Positions 8,247 to 16,123 of a DNA stretch of 64,000 bases are shown here, piece after piece. Source of the stretch: Nitrososphaerota archaeon (GTDB taxonomy: Archaea > Thermoproteota > Nitrososphaeria_A > Caldarchaeales > JAVZCJ01); the NCBI GenBank assembly GCA_038874475.1, contig JAVZCJ010000002.1, positions 138,964 through 202,963 on the forward strand, read 5' to 3'. Under the pieces are notes generated by a model, which was not told the origin of the DNA, made no database searches, and saw only the letters and a list, made by a program, of their open reading frames with translations. Both the position numbers and the translations under genes were made by a program. Position 1 is the first letter of the stretch. Each line of letters begins with the position of its first letter.

Positions 8247-8822
8247 TCAAATCCATACATATCTTATTGTATACTGAATATTTTTCTTATCAAGAAATTC
8301 TATTAAAGTTCTTAAATTGTTTAATGGAATCATTGCTACACCTCTTCCAACTTTATATCCACCAAGTTGTTGTATGAGTCCATCATACTTATACTTACGA
8401 TAAACTCTTCCCTCAAGTTTCTGAGCTATAAGGGCTCTTTCCTTTAAACTTAGATTTACTGTACTATAAGTTATGAGAGCATAGGGTTTGAATGAATTTT
8501 GTAATGCTTTTAATACATTTTCCCCGTAGTATATTTTTCCTTCTCGAAGTATAGATTCTAATAATGGTGAATATTTAATTTCATCTATTGTTAAACATAT
8601 AATTTGGAAGAAATAGTCACTTCTCGCACTTATGCTATATATTCTTTTCATACCATTCTTAAGTTCTTCTTTACTTCTAAATATTACTAGAAGATCAATA
8701 TCGCTTCCCTCATCAAAATCTCCTCTTGAGTAACTGCCAAAAAGCACTATAGCAAGAACTCCATCGATATTTTTTATACTCTCAGTAATATTTTGTATCT
8801 CTTCATAAACTTGAGATTGCAA
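8247..8822 (-). CDS. nucleotidyltransferase (HEPN/MNT pair 2)
   Basis: The 191-residue nucleotidyltransferase has VLFGSYSRGDFDEGSDIDLL (about 27-46), a complete GS-x-DxD active site, and a following acidic residue region. At ~190 residues it is longer than pair 1's MNT because of a C-terminal extension rich in basic and aromatic residues (YRKYKYDGLIQQLGGYKVGR). It starts 20 bases inside the HEPN gene, so the pair is translationally coupled. By family knowledge it is the antitoxin/modifier of the HEPN partner. Confidence 0.85.
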   Translation of the reverse strand: MQSQVYEEIQNITESIKNIDGVLAIVLFGSYSRGDFDEGSDIDLLVIFRSKEELKNGMKRIYSISARSDYFFQIICLTIDEIKYSPLLESILREGKIYYGENVLKALQNSFKPYALITYSTVNLSLKERALIAQKLEGRVYRKYKYDGLIQQLGGYKVGRGVAMIPLNNLRTLIEFLDKKNIQYTIRYVWI

Positions 8823-9177
8823 TTTTTTCCCTCCTACTTAATTCACTTAAACATTTCTTAAGAATAGCTAAAGCTTCTTGAGCTCTCTCGCCATTGGCTC
8901 CACCATATCCTAAAGCTCCATAGATGCCCCATAATTGATCCCAAAGCTCCAAAAGGTCTGGATGATGCGATTTCAACCAATTACGTCGATTTTTATGAGC
9001 TATTCTTGGCAGTTCATGAAAGTGTAAACCTTCTTTGGCTGCACAGGCTTCTATTGCTTGCTCTAATGCTCTTAAAGAGAGAATCCCTACATTAGAAAAT
9101 CTCTTTTTATTAAACTCTTCAATAGCGCCATTTAAATTTTCTTCAGCGATTTTTGCATGAAAATTAGTATTTCCCAT
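8803..9177 (-). CDS. HEPN domain protein (HEPN/MNT pair 2)
   Basis: This is a helical protein of about 124 residues: NFHAKIAEENLNGAIEEFNK, then ALEQAIEACAAKEGLHFHEL and AHKNRRNWLKSHHPDLLELW. It pairs with the downstream nucleotidyltransferase. The ATG at 9177 is chosen because a TATA box (TTTATATA, about 9209-9216) lies 30-40 bases upstream, which puts transcription start near 9186. A TTG ten codons earlier would fall before that point. The AHKNRRNWL/HH region is unlike pair 1, so the two systems are not recent duplicates. Confidence 0.8.
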   Translation of the reverse strand: MGNTNFHAKIAEENLNGAIEEFNKKRFSNVGILSLRALEQAIEACAAKEGLHFHELPRIAHKNRRNWLKSHHPDLLELWDQLWGIYGALGYGGANGERAQEALAILKKCLSELSRREKIAISSL

Positions 9178-9208
9178 AATTTCACTAATATTGTTAATTA
9201 TTAACAAC

Positions 9209-9216
9209 TATATAAA
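9209..9216 (-). promoter_or_regulatory. TATA box of HEPN/MNT pair 2
   Basis: TTTATATA on the minus strand sits about 35 bases before the ATG at 9177. This is normal archaeal promoter spacing for a transcript with a leader of under 10 bases. Confidence 0.5.
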
Positions 9217-9293
9217 CTTAGTTTTTTCAAGAATTATGGCAATAATTTTAATTAAATGTTTACTTAATCTTTTTCTAAGAAATTTATAGATTA

Positions 9294-9344
9294 AATTCTA
9301 GAAATTATTAGAATTATAAATTCTATATAAGAAATATTTATATA
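9294..9344 (+). promoter_or_regulatory. VapBC promoter with three inverted half-sites
   Basis: AATTCTA (9294-9300), TAGAATT (9309-9315) and AATTCTA (9319-9325) are exact alternating half-sites with spacers of 8 and 3 bases. They lie just upstream of the TATA box TTTATATA at 9337-9344. AbrB-type antitoxins bind such A/T-rich inverted repeats to autoregulate, so this is a likely VapB operator. The TATA position predicts transcription from about 9367. Confidence 0.55.
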
Positions 9345-9366
9345 GATGTGGTGTATTTTATTCCAT

Positions 9367-9654
9367 ATGGTAGAAAATATGGAAAATATACTAAAGATTG
9401 ATAAACAAGGCAGAATTGTTCTCCCTGCAAATATTCGAAAAGCTATAGGAATAAAGGAAGGAGAAGAATTATTGGTTAGACTTGATGGTTCAAGAATAAT
9501 ACTTGAGCCTTTTTCAAAGGATCTAAAAAAAAGTATTGAAGAATGGATTAAATTAGTACGAAACTCTAAGCTAGAAGTTTTTACAGAAAGCATTGAAGAA
9601 AGCTGGAAGTGGATAAGTTATGAATATGCTAAAAGAAAGCTTGGCTTATCCTGA
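9367..9654 (+). CDS. vapB: SpoVT/AbrB-type antitoxin (VapB)
   Basis: The swapped-hairpin AbrB domain is at the N-terminus: ILKIDKQGRIVLPANIRKAI, then EELLVRLDGSRIILEP. The C-terminal ~45 helical residues would wrap the toxin. The ATG at 9367 is placed where a transcript from the TATA box at 9337-9344 should begin (leaderless); the ATG at 9379 is an alternative. It overlaps the PIN-domain gene by 35 bases, the usual antitoxin-toxin arrangement. Confidence 0.85.
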   Translation: MVENMENILKIDKQGRIVLPANIRKAIGIKEGEELLVRLDGSRIILEPFSKDLKKSIEEWIKLVRNSKLEVFTESIEESWKWISYEYAKRKLGLS

Positions 9655-10117
9655 AGGAGTAGTAGATGTAAGTATAGTAGTTGTTACATGTTTTGATAAT
9701 CCCCTTAAAGAATATAGTATAACTTTTCTTTATGATGTGCTTACTCAAAAAAGACGAGCTGTCCTTCCAATTTCATCTATAATTGGAGCTTACCATATAG
9801 CTACTAGGTACTTAAAAGTATCAAGAATTTCTGTAGAGAAAATTTTGGAAAGCTTATTAGCTATAAAATCCTTAGCATTTTATCCACAAATTACTACCCA
9901 ATTGGCAATAGATGCTCTTGAATATGCAACGTATTATAATATTGAATCTTGGGATGGATACTTAATATCTTTAGCAAAAAGTTTAGGGACTTCAATAATA
10001 TACTCACTTGATAAAGAACTTGAAAAGGTAAAGGAAATAACAGTAGTTAATCCATTTCCAGAAGAAGCTGTTAAACAATATCACGAATTTATGAAAAAAA
10101 TTTTTGAATCTCAATAA
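9620..10117 (+). CDS. vapC: PIN-domain ribonuclease toxin (VapC-like)
   Basis: This is a PIN domain of 165 residues. VVDVSIVVVT (about 14-23) holds the first Asp; SWDGYLISLAKSLG (about 113-126) and IYSLDKEL (about 129-136) hold the later acidic residues. The usual second acidic position (xxExx after the third strand) reads SSIIGAYHIA, without a glutamate, as in a subfamily of archaeal PIN proteins. With VapB it forms a toxin-antitoxin pair in which the PIN protein cleaves RNA. Whether this atypical site is active cannot be told from the sequence. Confidence 0.82.
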   Translation: MNMLKESLAYPEGVVDVSIVVVTCFDNPLKEYSITFLYDVLTQKRRAVLPISSIIGAYHIATRYLKVSRISVEKILESLLAIKSLAFYPQITTQLAIDALEYATYYNIESWDGYLISLAKSLGTSIIYSLDKELEKVKEITVVNPFPEEAVKQYHEFMKKIFESQ

Positions 10118-10163
10118 GAATAATTTAATCCTTTTTAAAATATCAATTTGCTTATTTCAAGAT

Positions 10164-10970
10164 TTATTTTATATCATTTATTATTATTTTTAGGATCTTG
10201 TTTTTTACTTCATTTATAGCTTTTATTACAGGTGATGATGGAGAATGATCTATTAAGGGTTTTCTAACAATATCTGCATAAGCTACTTCTTTATCAAATG
10301 GTATAACACCCAATAATGGAATATTAATTTTATTCATTTCTTTTAAAATAAATTCCTCTTCATTTTCATTAGAAACTTTATTTGTTATTGCAAAAATTTT
10401 TTTAATACCTATATCATTTGCCAATTTTTTTATCCTTAAAGCAGTTTCAATAGATTTATAACTTGGCTCAATTACTATAAGCATTATATCTACTCCTTTA
10501 GCTGTTCCACGTGCTAAATGTTCTATGCCAGCTTCCATATCAATAATAACAAATTCTTTTCTTTTAATTAATATATATTGTATCAATGTTCTAAGAAAAG
10601 CATTTTCTGGACATAAGCATCCTTCTCCACCTTTTCTAACAGTACCTATAATTAAAAGAGAAACATTATCTGGTCCAATTATCCCAAACTTATCTACTAT
10701 ATCATCTACTTTTGGATATAATTTAAAAAATCCTGCTAAAGAAGCTTCAGGAGATATGCTTGTTCTTTCTTTTATTAATTCTTCATTTTCAGCTAATGGA
10801 ATAATTTTAGATAATTGTTCTTCATTAAATCCTAAAGAATATCCTAGATTAAGATTTGGATCAGCATCTATAGCTAAAACTTTATAACCATCTCTAGCTA
10901 AAAGTCTTGAAAGAGTAGCAGCTACAAGAGTTTTTCCAACTCCTCCTTTACCAGTTAAAGCTATTTTCAT
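10164..10970 (-). CDS. cooC: CO dehydrogenase maturation ATPase (CooC/AcsF type)
   Basis: This MinD/ParA-type P-loop ATPase has GKGGVGKT at residues 7-14, DADPNLNLG near 35-43 and the CooC signature GEGCLCPENAFLR (CxC, about 113-125). The CxC pair in CooC dimers binds nickel or zinc for insertion into CO dehydrogenase. IDMEAGIEHLARGTAKGVD is the switch region. The ATG at 10970 is chosen because MKIALTGKGG is the family's normal N-terminus. CO dehydrogenase genes are not in this window, but the gene fits an archaeon with the H4MPT methyl branch found further right. Confidence 0.87.
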   Translation of the reverse strand: MKIALTGKGGVGKTLVAATLSRLLARDGYKVLAIDADPNLNLGYSLGFNEEQLSKIIPLAENEELIKERTSISPEASLAGFFKLYPKVDDIVDKFGIIGPDNVSLLIIGTVRKGGEGCLCPENAFLRTLIQYILIKRKEFVIIDMEAGIEHLARGTAKGVDIMLIVIEPSYKSIETALRIKKLANDIGIKKIFAITNKVSNENEEEFILKEMNKINIPLLGVIPFDKEVAYADIVRKPLIDHSPSSPVIKAINEVKNKILKIIINDIK

Positions 10971-11210
10971 ATAAAATCTCTCCATTTTTTAAGAGATATA
11001 GCTATACGTTCTAATTATACTTTTTAGTAATTTTATTTAAGAATAAAAAAGAAATTCCTTTATTTTCAAAAAAAGAGTATTTTTAATTATTTTAGTAATC
11101 AATTTCTCATATTATTGAAAAAATATAATATTAAGAGTTATTTGAATATTACTTAAAAAATTTTTAAATATGTAAGAAAATATTTAATAAATATTTTACC
11201 TCACTTTTTT

Positions 11211-11283
11211 GAGCTCATTAGGGACGCCTATTATTGGTGAAAAAATGGAAGATTTTTTAATTTCTTCCATCCCTAGTGGGCTC
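11211..11283 (+). ncRNA. candidate structured RNA with a three-way junction
   Basis: GAGCTCATTAGGGA (11211-11224) pairs fully with 11270-11283 as 14 RNA base pairs, three of them G-U. Inside, CGCC (11225-11228) pairs with GGTG (11236-11239) around a 7-base loop. TGGAAGA (11246-11252) pairs with TCTTCCA (11263-11269), and six A residues link the two hairpins. A T-run (11287-11294) follows as a terminator-like end, and A/T-rich promoter-like sequence precedes. It may be a small RNA or the leader of the gene at 11362. No known RNA family was recognised. Confidence 0.5.
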
Positions 11284-11361
11284 TAATTTTTTTTATTTCT
11301 TTTAAATATTTAATTAAACTTATTAAAAATAAATTATATTATTTTTGAGGTATATTAAAAA

Positions 11362-12618
11362 ATGAAAATACTGCGTATAGAAAGAACTCTTGCAAATCTT
11401 TTAATTATTAGTTTTACCATTAAATTTATTTTCTTCTTATTTGGTATTGAAGGTATAAGAATAAATTTTCCTCTCTCTATTTTTGAAGCTTGGAGAGATT
11501 ATATTTATGCTTATATTCCTACGGTTCAAGCTTTTAAAAATGGATATTTGCCATATAAAGATTTTTACCATGCATACCCTCCGCTTTTCCTTTATATTTT
11601 AACATTATTTTCTTTTATACCTTGTTTTTGGTCTATAGCTTTACCATTAGTTATATTTGATGCTTTAACACTTATTCCACTTTATTTTATAAGTAATCAT
11701 TTCTTTAGTAGTGATAAAGCCTTTTTTATATCACTTATATTTGCATTAGCTCCGATCAATTTATTTTATATCGATTTCCTTTGGTTAAATCCATCATTAA
11801 CAACATTTTTCTTATTATTATCAATTTATTTCTTCATTAAAGAAAAATATGATATTTCAGCAATTAATTTTGCAATATCTATAGGTTTTAAGCAAACATC
11901 TTTACTAGCTTTACCAATAATGTTATTATTTTTATTAAAGAAAAAATCTTTTAAATATGCTTTAAAATATTTCATAATTGTTTTATCAATTTGCTTTTTA
12001 TTCTCAATCCCTTATATCTTTCTCGAACCTAGGCTTTATCTTTTTTCAATATTTCGGATCCCTTTTAATATTGAAGAATTGCCTAAAAATTATTTTCAAT
12101 TAGGTTTTTTTACAGAGCCTTTTGAATATGATACAATTAATACAGCTACTTTAAAATGGTACGAATTAAAAATGATGAAATATGTTCCGTTTAATGCTCC
12201 AATTAATCTTTTCTTACCTATTTTTATATTTATTTTGCCTGAAAATTTTTCAAATTTATATTTCTCAATCGATTATGTAATGAGATTTTTCTTTTTCATA
12301 ACTTATATTTTGCTTTTATATAATATTCATAAAAAGAAGCAATTTCAAGATAATTTCTTAATTAAAAGTGTTTTGTATAGCTTACTTATTTTCTTCATAT
12401 TTAATCCAATTTATAAATATTATGTTGCAGGAATAACTCCTTTATTAATTTTATTAAATCAAAAAAAGAAAAACTTTGTTATTTTTGAAATTTTCAATAT
12501 AGCTTTAATACTTATTCCAAGAATATTTACTTCGTATCTTTTACTTCTTCTATTTTTATTGCTTCTGAAATTTCAATCAAATAATTTAAATTTAGAAAAA
12601 AGAATTGATAAAAAATGA
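11362..12618 (+). CDS. polytopic membrane protein, GT-C glycosyltransferase-like
   Basis: The 418 residues have ten or more hydrophobic helices and no soluble catalytic domain. The first loop reads AWRDYIYAYIPTVQAF and then YKDFYHAYPPLFLYILTL (about 44-83). The D-x-Y pattern and the YPPL motif are typical of GT-C/DUF2029-like glycosyltransferases that use lipid-linked sugars. The end is polar and lysine-rich. It overlaps the following CofE-like gene by 4 bases (ATGA), so the two act together or are at least co-translated. The specific donor and acceptor cannot be told. Confidence 0.7.
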   Translation: MKILRIERTLANLLIISFTIKFIFFLFGIEGIRINFPLSIFEAWRDYIYAYIPTVQAFKNGYLPYKDFYHAYPPLFLYILTLFSFIPCFWSIALPLVIFDALTLIPLYFISNHFFSSDKAFFISLIFALAPINLFYIDFLWLNPSLTTFFLLLSIYFFIKEKYDISAINFAISIGFKQTSLLALPIMLLFLLKKKSFKYALKYFIIVLSICFLFSIPYIFLEPRLYLFSIFRIPFNIEELPKNYFQLGFFTEPFEYDTINTATLKWYELKMMKYVPFNAPINLFLPIFIFILPENFSNLYFSIDYVMRFFFFITYILLLYNIHKKKQFQDNFLIKSVLYSLLIFFIFNPIYKYYVAGITPLLILLNQKKKNFVIFEIFNIALILIPRIFTSYLLLLLFLLLLKFQSNNLNLEKRIDKK

Positions 12619-13469
12619 AATTTAAAAATTCCTATAAATTCATTAGTATTAATACAAATTATTGGCGTCCAGGAATAAATCTCTTAAAAACTATTATTGA
12701 TAATTTAGATAATAAGCTTTATGATGAAGATATCATAATTTTTTCTGAAAAAGCTCTTTCTATTGCATTAGGTAGAATAATTGATGAAAAGAATATAAAA
12801 CCAAGCTTGTTAGCTAAATTTTTAGCTCGAGTTTGGATGAGAATTGTATGGGGATATTTTTTAAGTATTGTATGTTTTTTAAAAAAGAAGAATATCTTGA
12901 GACTTAGAAATTATCCAATTGAATATGGTGCATATCATAAACAAGTAGCTTTAAGTTATGTAGGTTTTATAGAATCTTTAAGACATTTTTCAGAAGGCGG
13001 AATTGATGCAAGTAATTTACCTTATACATATGTTTCTCTTCCATTAAGGAATCCTGATAAATTAACTAATAAAATTAAAGAAGAAATATTTAAAAAAACT
13101 GGAAAAAATATAGGAGTAATTATTATTGATGGTGATAGCACATTCAATTTTAAAAATTTTTATTTCTCTCCTAGAAAAACTAAAATTAAAAATTTAAAAT
13201 ATTTTACTGGATTTTTTAGTTTTATAATTGGTAGATTTTTCAAATTAGAAAGACATGCAACTCCTTTAGCTATTTCAAATGTAAATTTAGATTTTAATGT
13301 TATTATAAAAATTGTTGATAAAGCTAATAAATTAATGGGTCATGGAGCTGGAGAAACTGTTTGGGATATGGCTAAAAAATTTAAAGTTAAACCATATGAA
13401 ATAACATGGGAAATGCTTGAAAAAGTAAAGCATAAACCAATAATAATATGTAGATTTAAGAGAAAATAA
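12615..13469 (+). CDS. CofE-like (coenzyme F420-0:L-glutamate ligase family) protein, divergent
   Basis: The 284-residue protein retains COG1478 features: DEDIIIFSEKALSIALGRI (about 37-55), EGGIDASNLP (about 117-126; CofE has AGIDxSN), NIGVIIIDGDSTF (about 160-172) and a C-terminal MGHGAGETVWD. It differs from F420 ligases in two hydrophobic insertions (about 75-95 and 195-212) that could contact the membrane, and the GRPFR-type metal/phosphate segment is replaced. Coupling to a GT-C membrane protein suggests a role other than F420 synthesis, perhaps ligating an amino acid to a lipid- or wall-linked acceptor. That is inference. Confidence 0.62.
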   Translation: MKFKNSYKFISINTNYWRPGINLLKTIIDNLDNKLYDEDIIIFSEKALSIALGRIIDEKNIKPSLLAKFLARVWMRIVWGYFLSIVCFLKKKNILRLRNYPIEYGAYHKQVALSYVGFIESLRHFSEGGIDASNLPYTYVSLPLRNPDKLTNKIKEEIFKKTGKNIGVIIIDGDSTFNFKNFYFSPRKTKIKNLKYFTGFFSFIIGRFFKLERHATPLAISNVNLDFNVIIKIVDKANKLMGHGAGETVWDMAKKFKVKPYEITWEMLEKVKHKPIIICRFKRK

Positions 13470-13515
13470 ATTATTTTTTATTTTCCAAAAAATTAAATAG
13501 ATAAAAAAAGGGGAA

Positions 13516-14547
13516 TTACATGAGTTTTGCTCCACAATTTGGGCAAAATCTAGCTCCAGGTTGAACATCAGCCTTACATTGTGGACATTTATTAATTGAT
13601 TGTAATTGGTTTCCGCAATTAATACAAAATCTTGCTCCAGCTGGATTCAATGTTCCACATTTTGGACAATTAATACCTGGTGCTATTTGTAATGGTGCAC
13701 CACAATTATTACAAAACTTTGCTGTTTGCGGATTTTGAAAACCACATTTTGGACAAATTACCATTGCTTGTGCTGGAGCTGCTGGTTGTTGAAATAGGGG
13801 TGGAATTACTGCTATTCCTGCTCCAACTGCTGCTCCTGGACTTTTAGATAAACTTTCAGCTGTTTTTTCAACTGTTTGCATTCTAAGAACCTCTGCTGCA
13901 CTTACTCCTGTTCTTATATAGAATAACCTATCTCTCCATTCTGGTGTAGTATCTATTCCTTCAAATTTTAAATCTATCAATTCTAGTCCTATTCTTGAAA
14001 AAGCATCAAAAAGAACATTTTTTACTAATAAACTTGTTTCATCAAGTTTACCATAAACATCTGCAAGAGAATATTGGCTTAAAGTATCAATAAGCTTTTC
14101 ATTAAGATATCCTCTAAGAAAGTTTTGTAAATTCTCAGTTGTATATACTCCTTGTCCACCTACAACTTCATTAACAAAAAGATTTGGATCTTCTGCTCTA
14201 AACCAAAAGCTTCCAAAGAATTTAAGAGGTGCTAATTCTTTTGTTTGTCCTTGTGCTCCAAATTTTCCTTGAAATTGTTTTAATGAAATGAAGAAAATTG
14301 ATGCTCTAAAAGGAACTTTATCATATCCTGCAATTTTTGAAAGGATTTTGGTTAATAATGGAAGGTTTGCTGTTGTTAAAACATGCCTTCCCGCTTTAAA
14401 AACATCATATGCTTTTCCATCTCTGAAGAAGACTGCAGCTTCATATTCATGAACTATTAAAACATCTCCCCATGTAATTTCTTCGCTTGGATATTTCCAA
14501 ACTATATCGCTTTCTTTTACTCCAACCCATTCAATAACTTTTGGCAT
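13516..14547 (-). CDS. SPFH/band-7 domain protein with C-terminal zinc ribbons
   Basis: Residues ~25-235 form an SPFH-like domain (VHEYEAAVFFRDGKAYDVF to AFSRIGLELIDLKFEGID). A proline/alanine linker follows, then three zinc ribbons with CPKCG...CNNCG, CPKCG...CINCG and CPQCK...CPNCG from about 265 to the end. This architecture matches a bacterial/archaeal family (virion core protein-like SPFH) with unknown function, possibly membrane stress or protein quality control. A strong GGAGGG ribosome site precedes the ATG. It is the last gene of a three-gene operon. Confidence 0.82.
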   Translation of the reverse strand: MPKVIEWVGVKESDIVWKYPSEEITWGDVLIVHEYEAAVFFRDGKAYDVFKAGRHVLTTANLPLLTKILSKIAGYDKVPFRASIFFISLKQFQGKFGAQGQTKELAPLKFFGSFWFRAEDPNLFVNEVVGGQGVYTTENLQNFLRGYLNEKLIDTLSQYSLADVYGKLDETSLLVKNVLFDAFSRIGLELIDLKFEGIDTTPEWRDRLFYIRTGVSAAEVLRMQTVEKTAESLSKSPGAAVGAGIAVIPPLFQQPAAPAQAMVICPKCGFQNPQTAKFCNNCGAPLQIAPGINCPKCGTLNPAGARFCINCGNQLQSINKCPQCKADVQPGARFCPNCGAKLM

Positions 14548-14579
14548 TTAATTATCCCTCCATTTTTTAATACATAAAA

Positions 14580-15116
14580 TCATTTTACTAAACCTCTAAG
14601 AATTTCTGACCTTTTATTAATAAAATCATCTATTTCTTCAATTTTTGATATTAATTCATCCATGCTATTTCTCCATTCATTTTCTCCAGGTTCCATTGAA
14701 ATTATTTTTTCAGTATCTGCTTTTAATGATTCAGTTTTTTCTATTAAATTTAGATCATATTGAATAATATCATCAAGCTTATCTTCTTTAACTTTAATTG
14801 CATCAAAAATTCCTGCATATCCTGCAACTGCTTTATCTATTCTTTGAGTAACTCTATCAAGACGAGACATTAACGTTTCAAGTCTCCATGAATCTTCATT
14901 TGAAAGTTTTTGAATAACTGTTGGATTTGCAAATTTTCTTCTGATAGTATTCTTTGTAGCTTTAAGCCTATTTACAACTTCCATTCTTACAAGACGATCA
15001 CTCTCTCTTCTTATTTCCTTTTCTTTATATCCTCTATAACCTGGAATGTAGCTAATAATTTTTTCAAAAAGCCCCATTTCTTTTTTTATTTTTTCTGTAT
15101 ATTCTTTTTCATTCAT
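14580..15116 (-). CDS. coiled-coil protein of the SPFH operon
   Basis: The 178 residues are nearly all helical. A short N-terminal IPGYRGYKEKEIRRESDRLV (about 24-43) is followed by long heptad-like stretches (LMSRLDRVTQRIDKAVAGYA; LISKIEEIDDFINKRSEIL). There is no membrane helix and no catalytic motif. The GYxGYKEKExRRxxDxL motif recurs in proteins encoded beside SPFH genes in other prokaryotes, as far as I recall. It overlaps the upstream membrane-protein gene by 4 bases, so the three products probably form one complex. Confidence 0.72.
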   Translation of the reverse strand: MNEKEYTEKIKKEMGLFEKIISYIPGYRGYKEKEIRRESDRLVRMEVVNRLKATKNTIRRKFANPTVIQKLSNEDSWRLETLMSRLDRVTQRIDKAVAGYAGIFDAIKVKEDKLDDIIQYDLNLIEKTESLKADTEKIISMEPGENEWRNSMDELISKIEEIDDFINKRSEILRGLVK

Positions 15117-15469
15117 ACTTTTCTCCTCAAATAAGCAATTATTCCCACAATTGCTATAACAATTAAAAGTATACCAAATACTATAAAAATATTTACTATA
15201 TTATATAAAGCAGAAGCAATAGCCACAGCGAACATCATAATACCCCAAATTGAATAATACAACATATCTTTTTTAATGATTAATGAATAAATGATAGTAT
15301 AAATTCCGAGAGGCCCAAATATCCATGCTGGCAAATTAAGTGGATCAAAATAAACAAATCCTCCACCATATACTATTGCAAGAAAACCTATAGACATAGC
15401 AAGAATAGCAACAGCTCCTATACCATAATTAAAAGATTTATTATGAGTTTTACCTTCTTTACCTTCCAT
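15113..15469 (-). CDS. small four-helix membrane protein of the SPFH operon
   Basis: The 118 residues have four predicted membrane helices (about 15-37, 44-62, 70-88, 92-112), a short charged N-terminus and YLRRKV at the C-terminus. There is no motif of known function. It is first in the operon and overlaps the coiled-coil gene by 4 bases. It is probably the membrane anchor for the coiled-coil and SPFH proteins, inferred from gene order only. Confidence 0.7.
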   Translation of the reverse strand: MEGKEGKTHNKSFNYGIGAVAILAMSIGFLAIVYGGGFVYFDPLNLPAWIFGPLGIYTIIYSLIIKKDMLYYSIWGIMMFAVAIASALYNIVNIFIVFGILLIVIAIVGIIAYLRRKV

Positions 15470-15547
15470 TATTAACCAATTTATATTTTCTCAATGCTAT
15501 ATTTAAGTTTTTGTTATGAGTAAATTTCCTTTTTTTCTTAATTTAAA

Positions 15548-15952
15548 TTAAGTAATCAATTCTATTTCATATTCAGGCTTTATTTCATACTCAAATATCG
15601 CATCTACAGGACAAGTTTGAATAGTCTTTTTCCATATTGTTTCAATAATTTCTTTATCTGCATTTGATTTTACTAAGGCTTTAATTTTCACAAATGATAA
15701 CTTAGGTGATTTTACTTCTTTTTCAGCATTAGCTATAACTTCTAAGCTTTCTATTGGAATCTTACTATTTTTAGCTATAAGAGCAAAAATTGTTGTTATA
15801 CATCCTGCTAAACTCATAATTGCTAATTCTAATGCTGTTGGGCCTAAGTCATCTCCTCCATTTTCTTTAGGTAAATCTAATATTACACTATGTCCTCTGC
15901 CATTCTCTGCAATGGAACGTAGATTTTCAATCAATTTACATTTGATATTCAT
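15548..15952 (-). CDS. OsmC-like protein
   Basis: The 134-residue OsmC fold has LPKENGGDDLGPTALELAIM and SLAGCITTIFALIAKNSKIP (about 28-67), with the first reactive Cys in AGC. The second Cys is in WKKTIQTCPVDAIF (about 107-120). The two cysteines reduce peroxides in OsmC/Ohr proteins, or act on sulfur species in the archaeal SufE-like relatives. It stands alone, with A/T-rich sequence upstream. Confidence 0.83.
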   Translation of the reverse strand: MNIKCKLIENLRSIAENGRGHSVILDLPKENGGDDLGPTALELAIMSLAGCITTIFALIAKNSKIPIESLEVIANAEKEVKSPKLSFVKIKALVKSNADKEIIETIWKKTIQTCPVDAIFEYEIKPEYEIELIT

Positions 15953-16123
15953 ATTTCTACACCTTTTTAGTAATTTTAAATATAAGTTTTAATATTTAAA
16001 TTTTAAATAGTGATCATTTTTTATGAAAATAAAAAGGGGTCAACATTAAATAAATATTCTAAAACAATATATCGTAAAAATTTTTAAAAAAATACTATAC
16101 CATTAAGTTAAAGAATTTAAAAA

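Noticed and set aside
9346-9366. Longer N-terminus of the VapB protein
   Set aside because: The TATA box at 9337-9344 places transcription start near 9367, downstream of this ATG.
11211-11283. Reading the three-way junction as a transposon end or tRNA
   Set aside because: No transposase or target duplication is near; stem lengths and loops do not match a tRNA, and no T-loop sequence is present.
12615-13469. Naming the CofE-like gene cofE
   Set aside because: The phosphate/metal segment typical of F420-0 ligase is not recognisable and two hydrophobic insertions are unusual, so only family membership is claimed.
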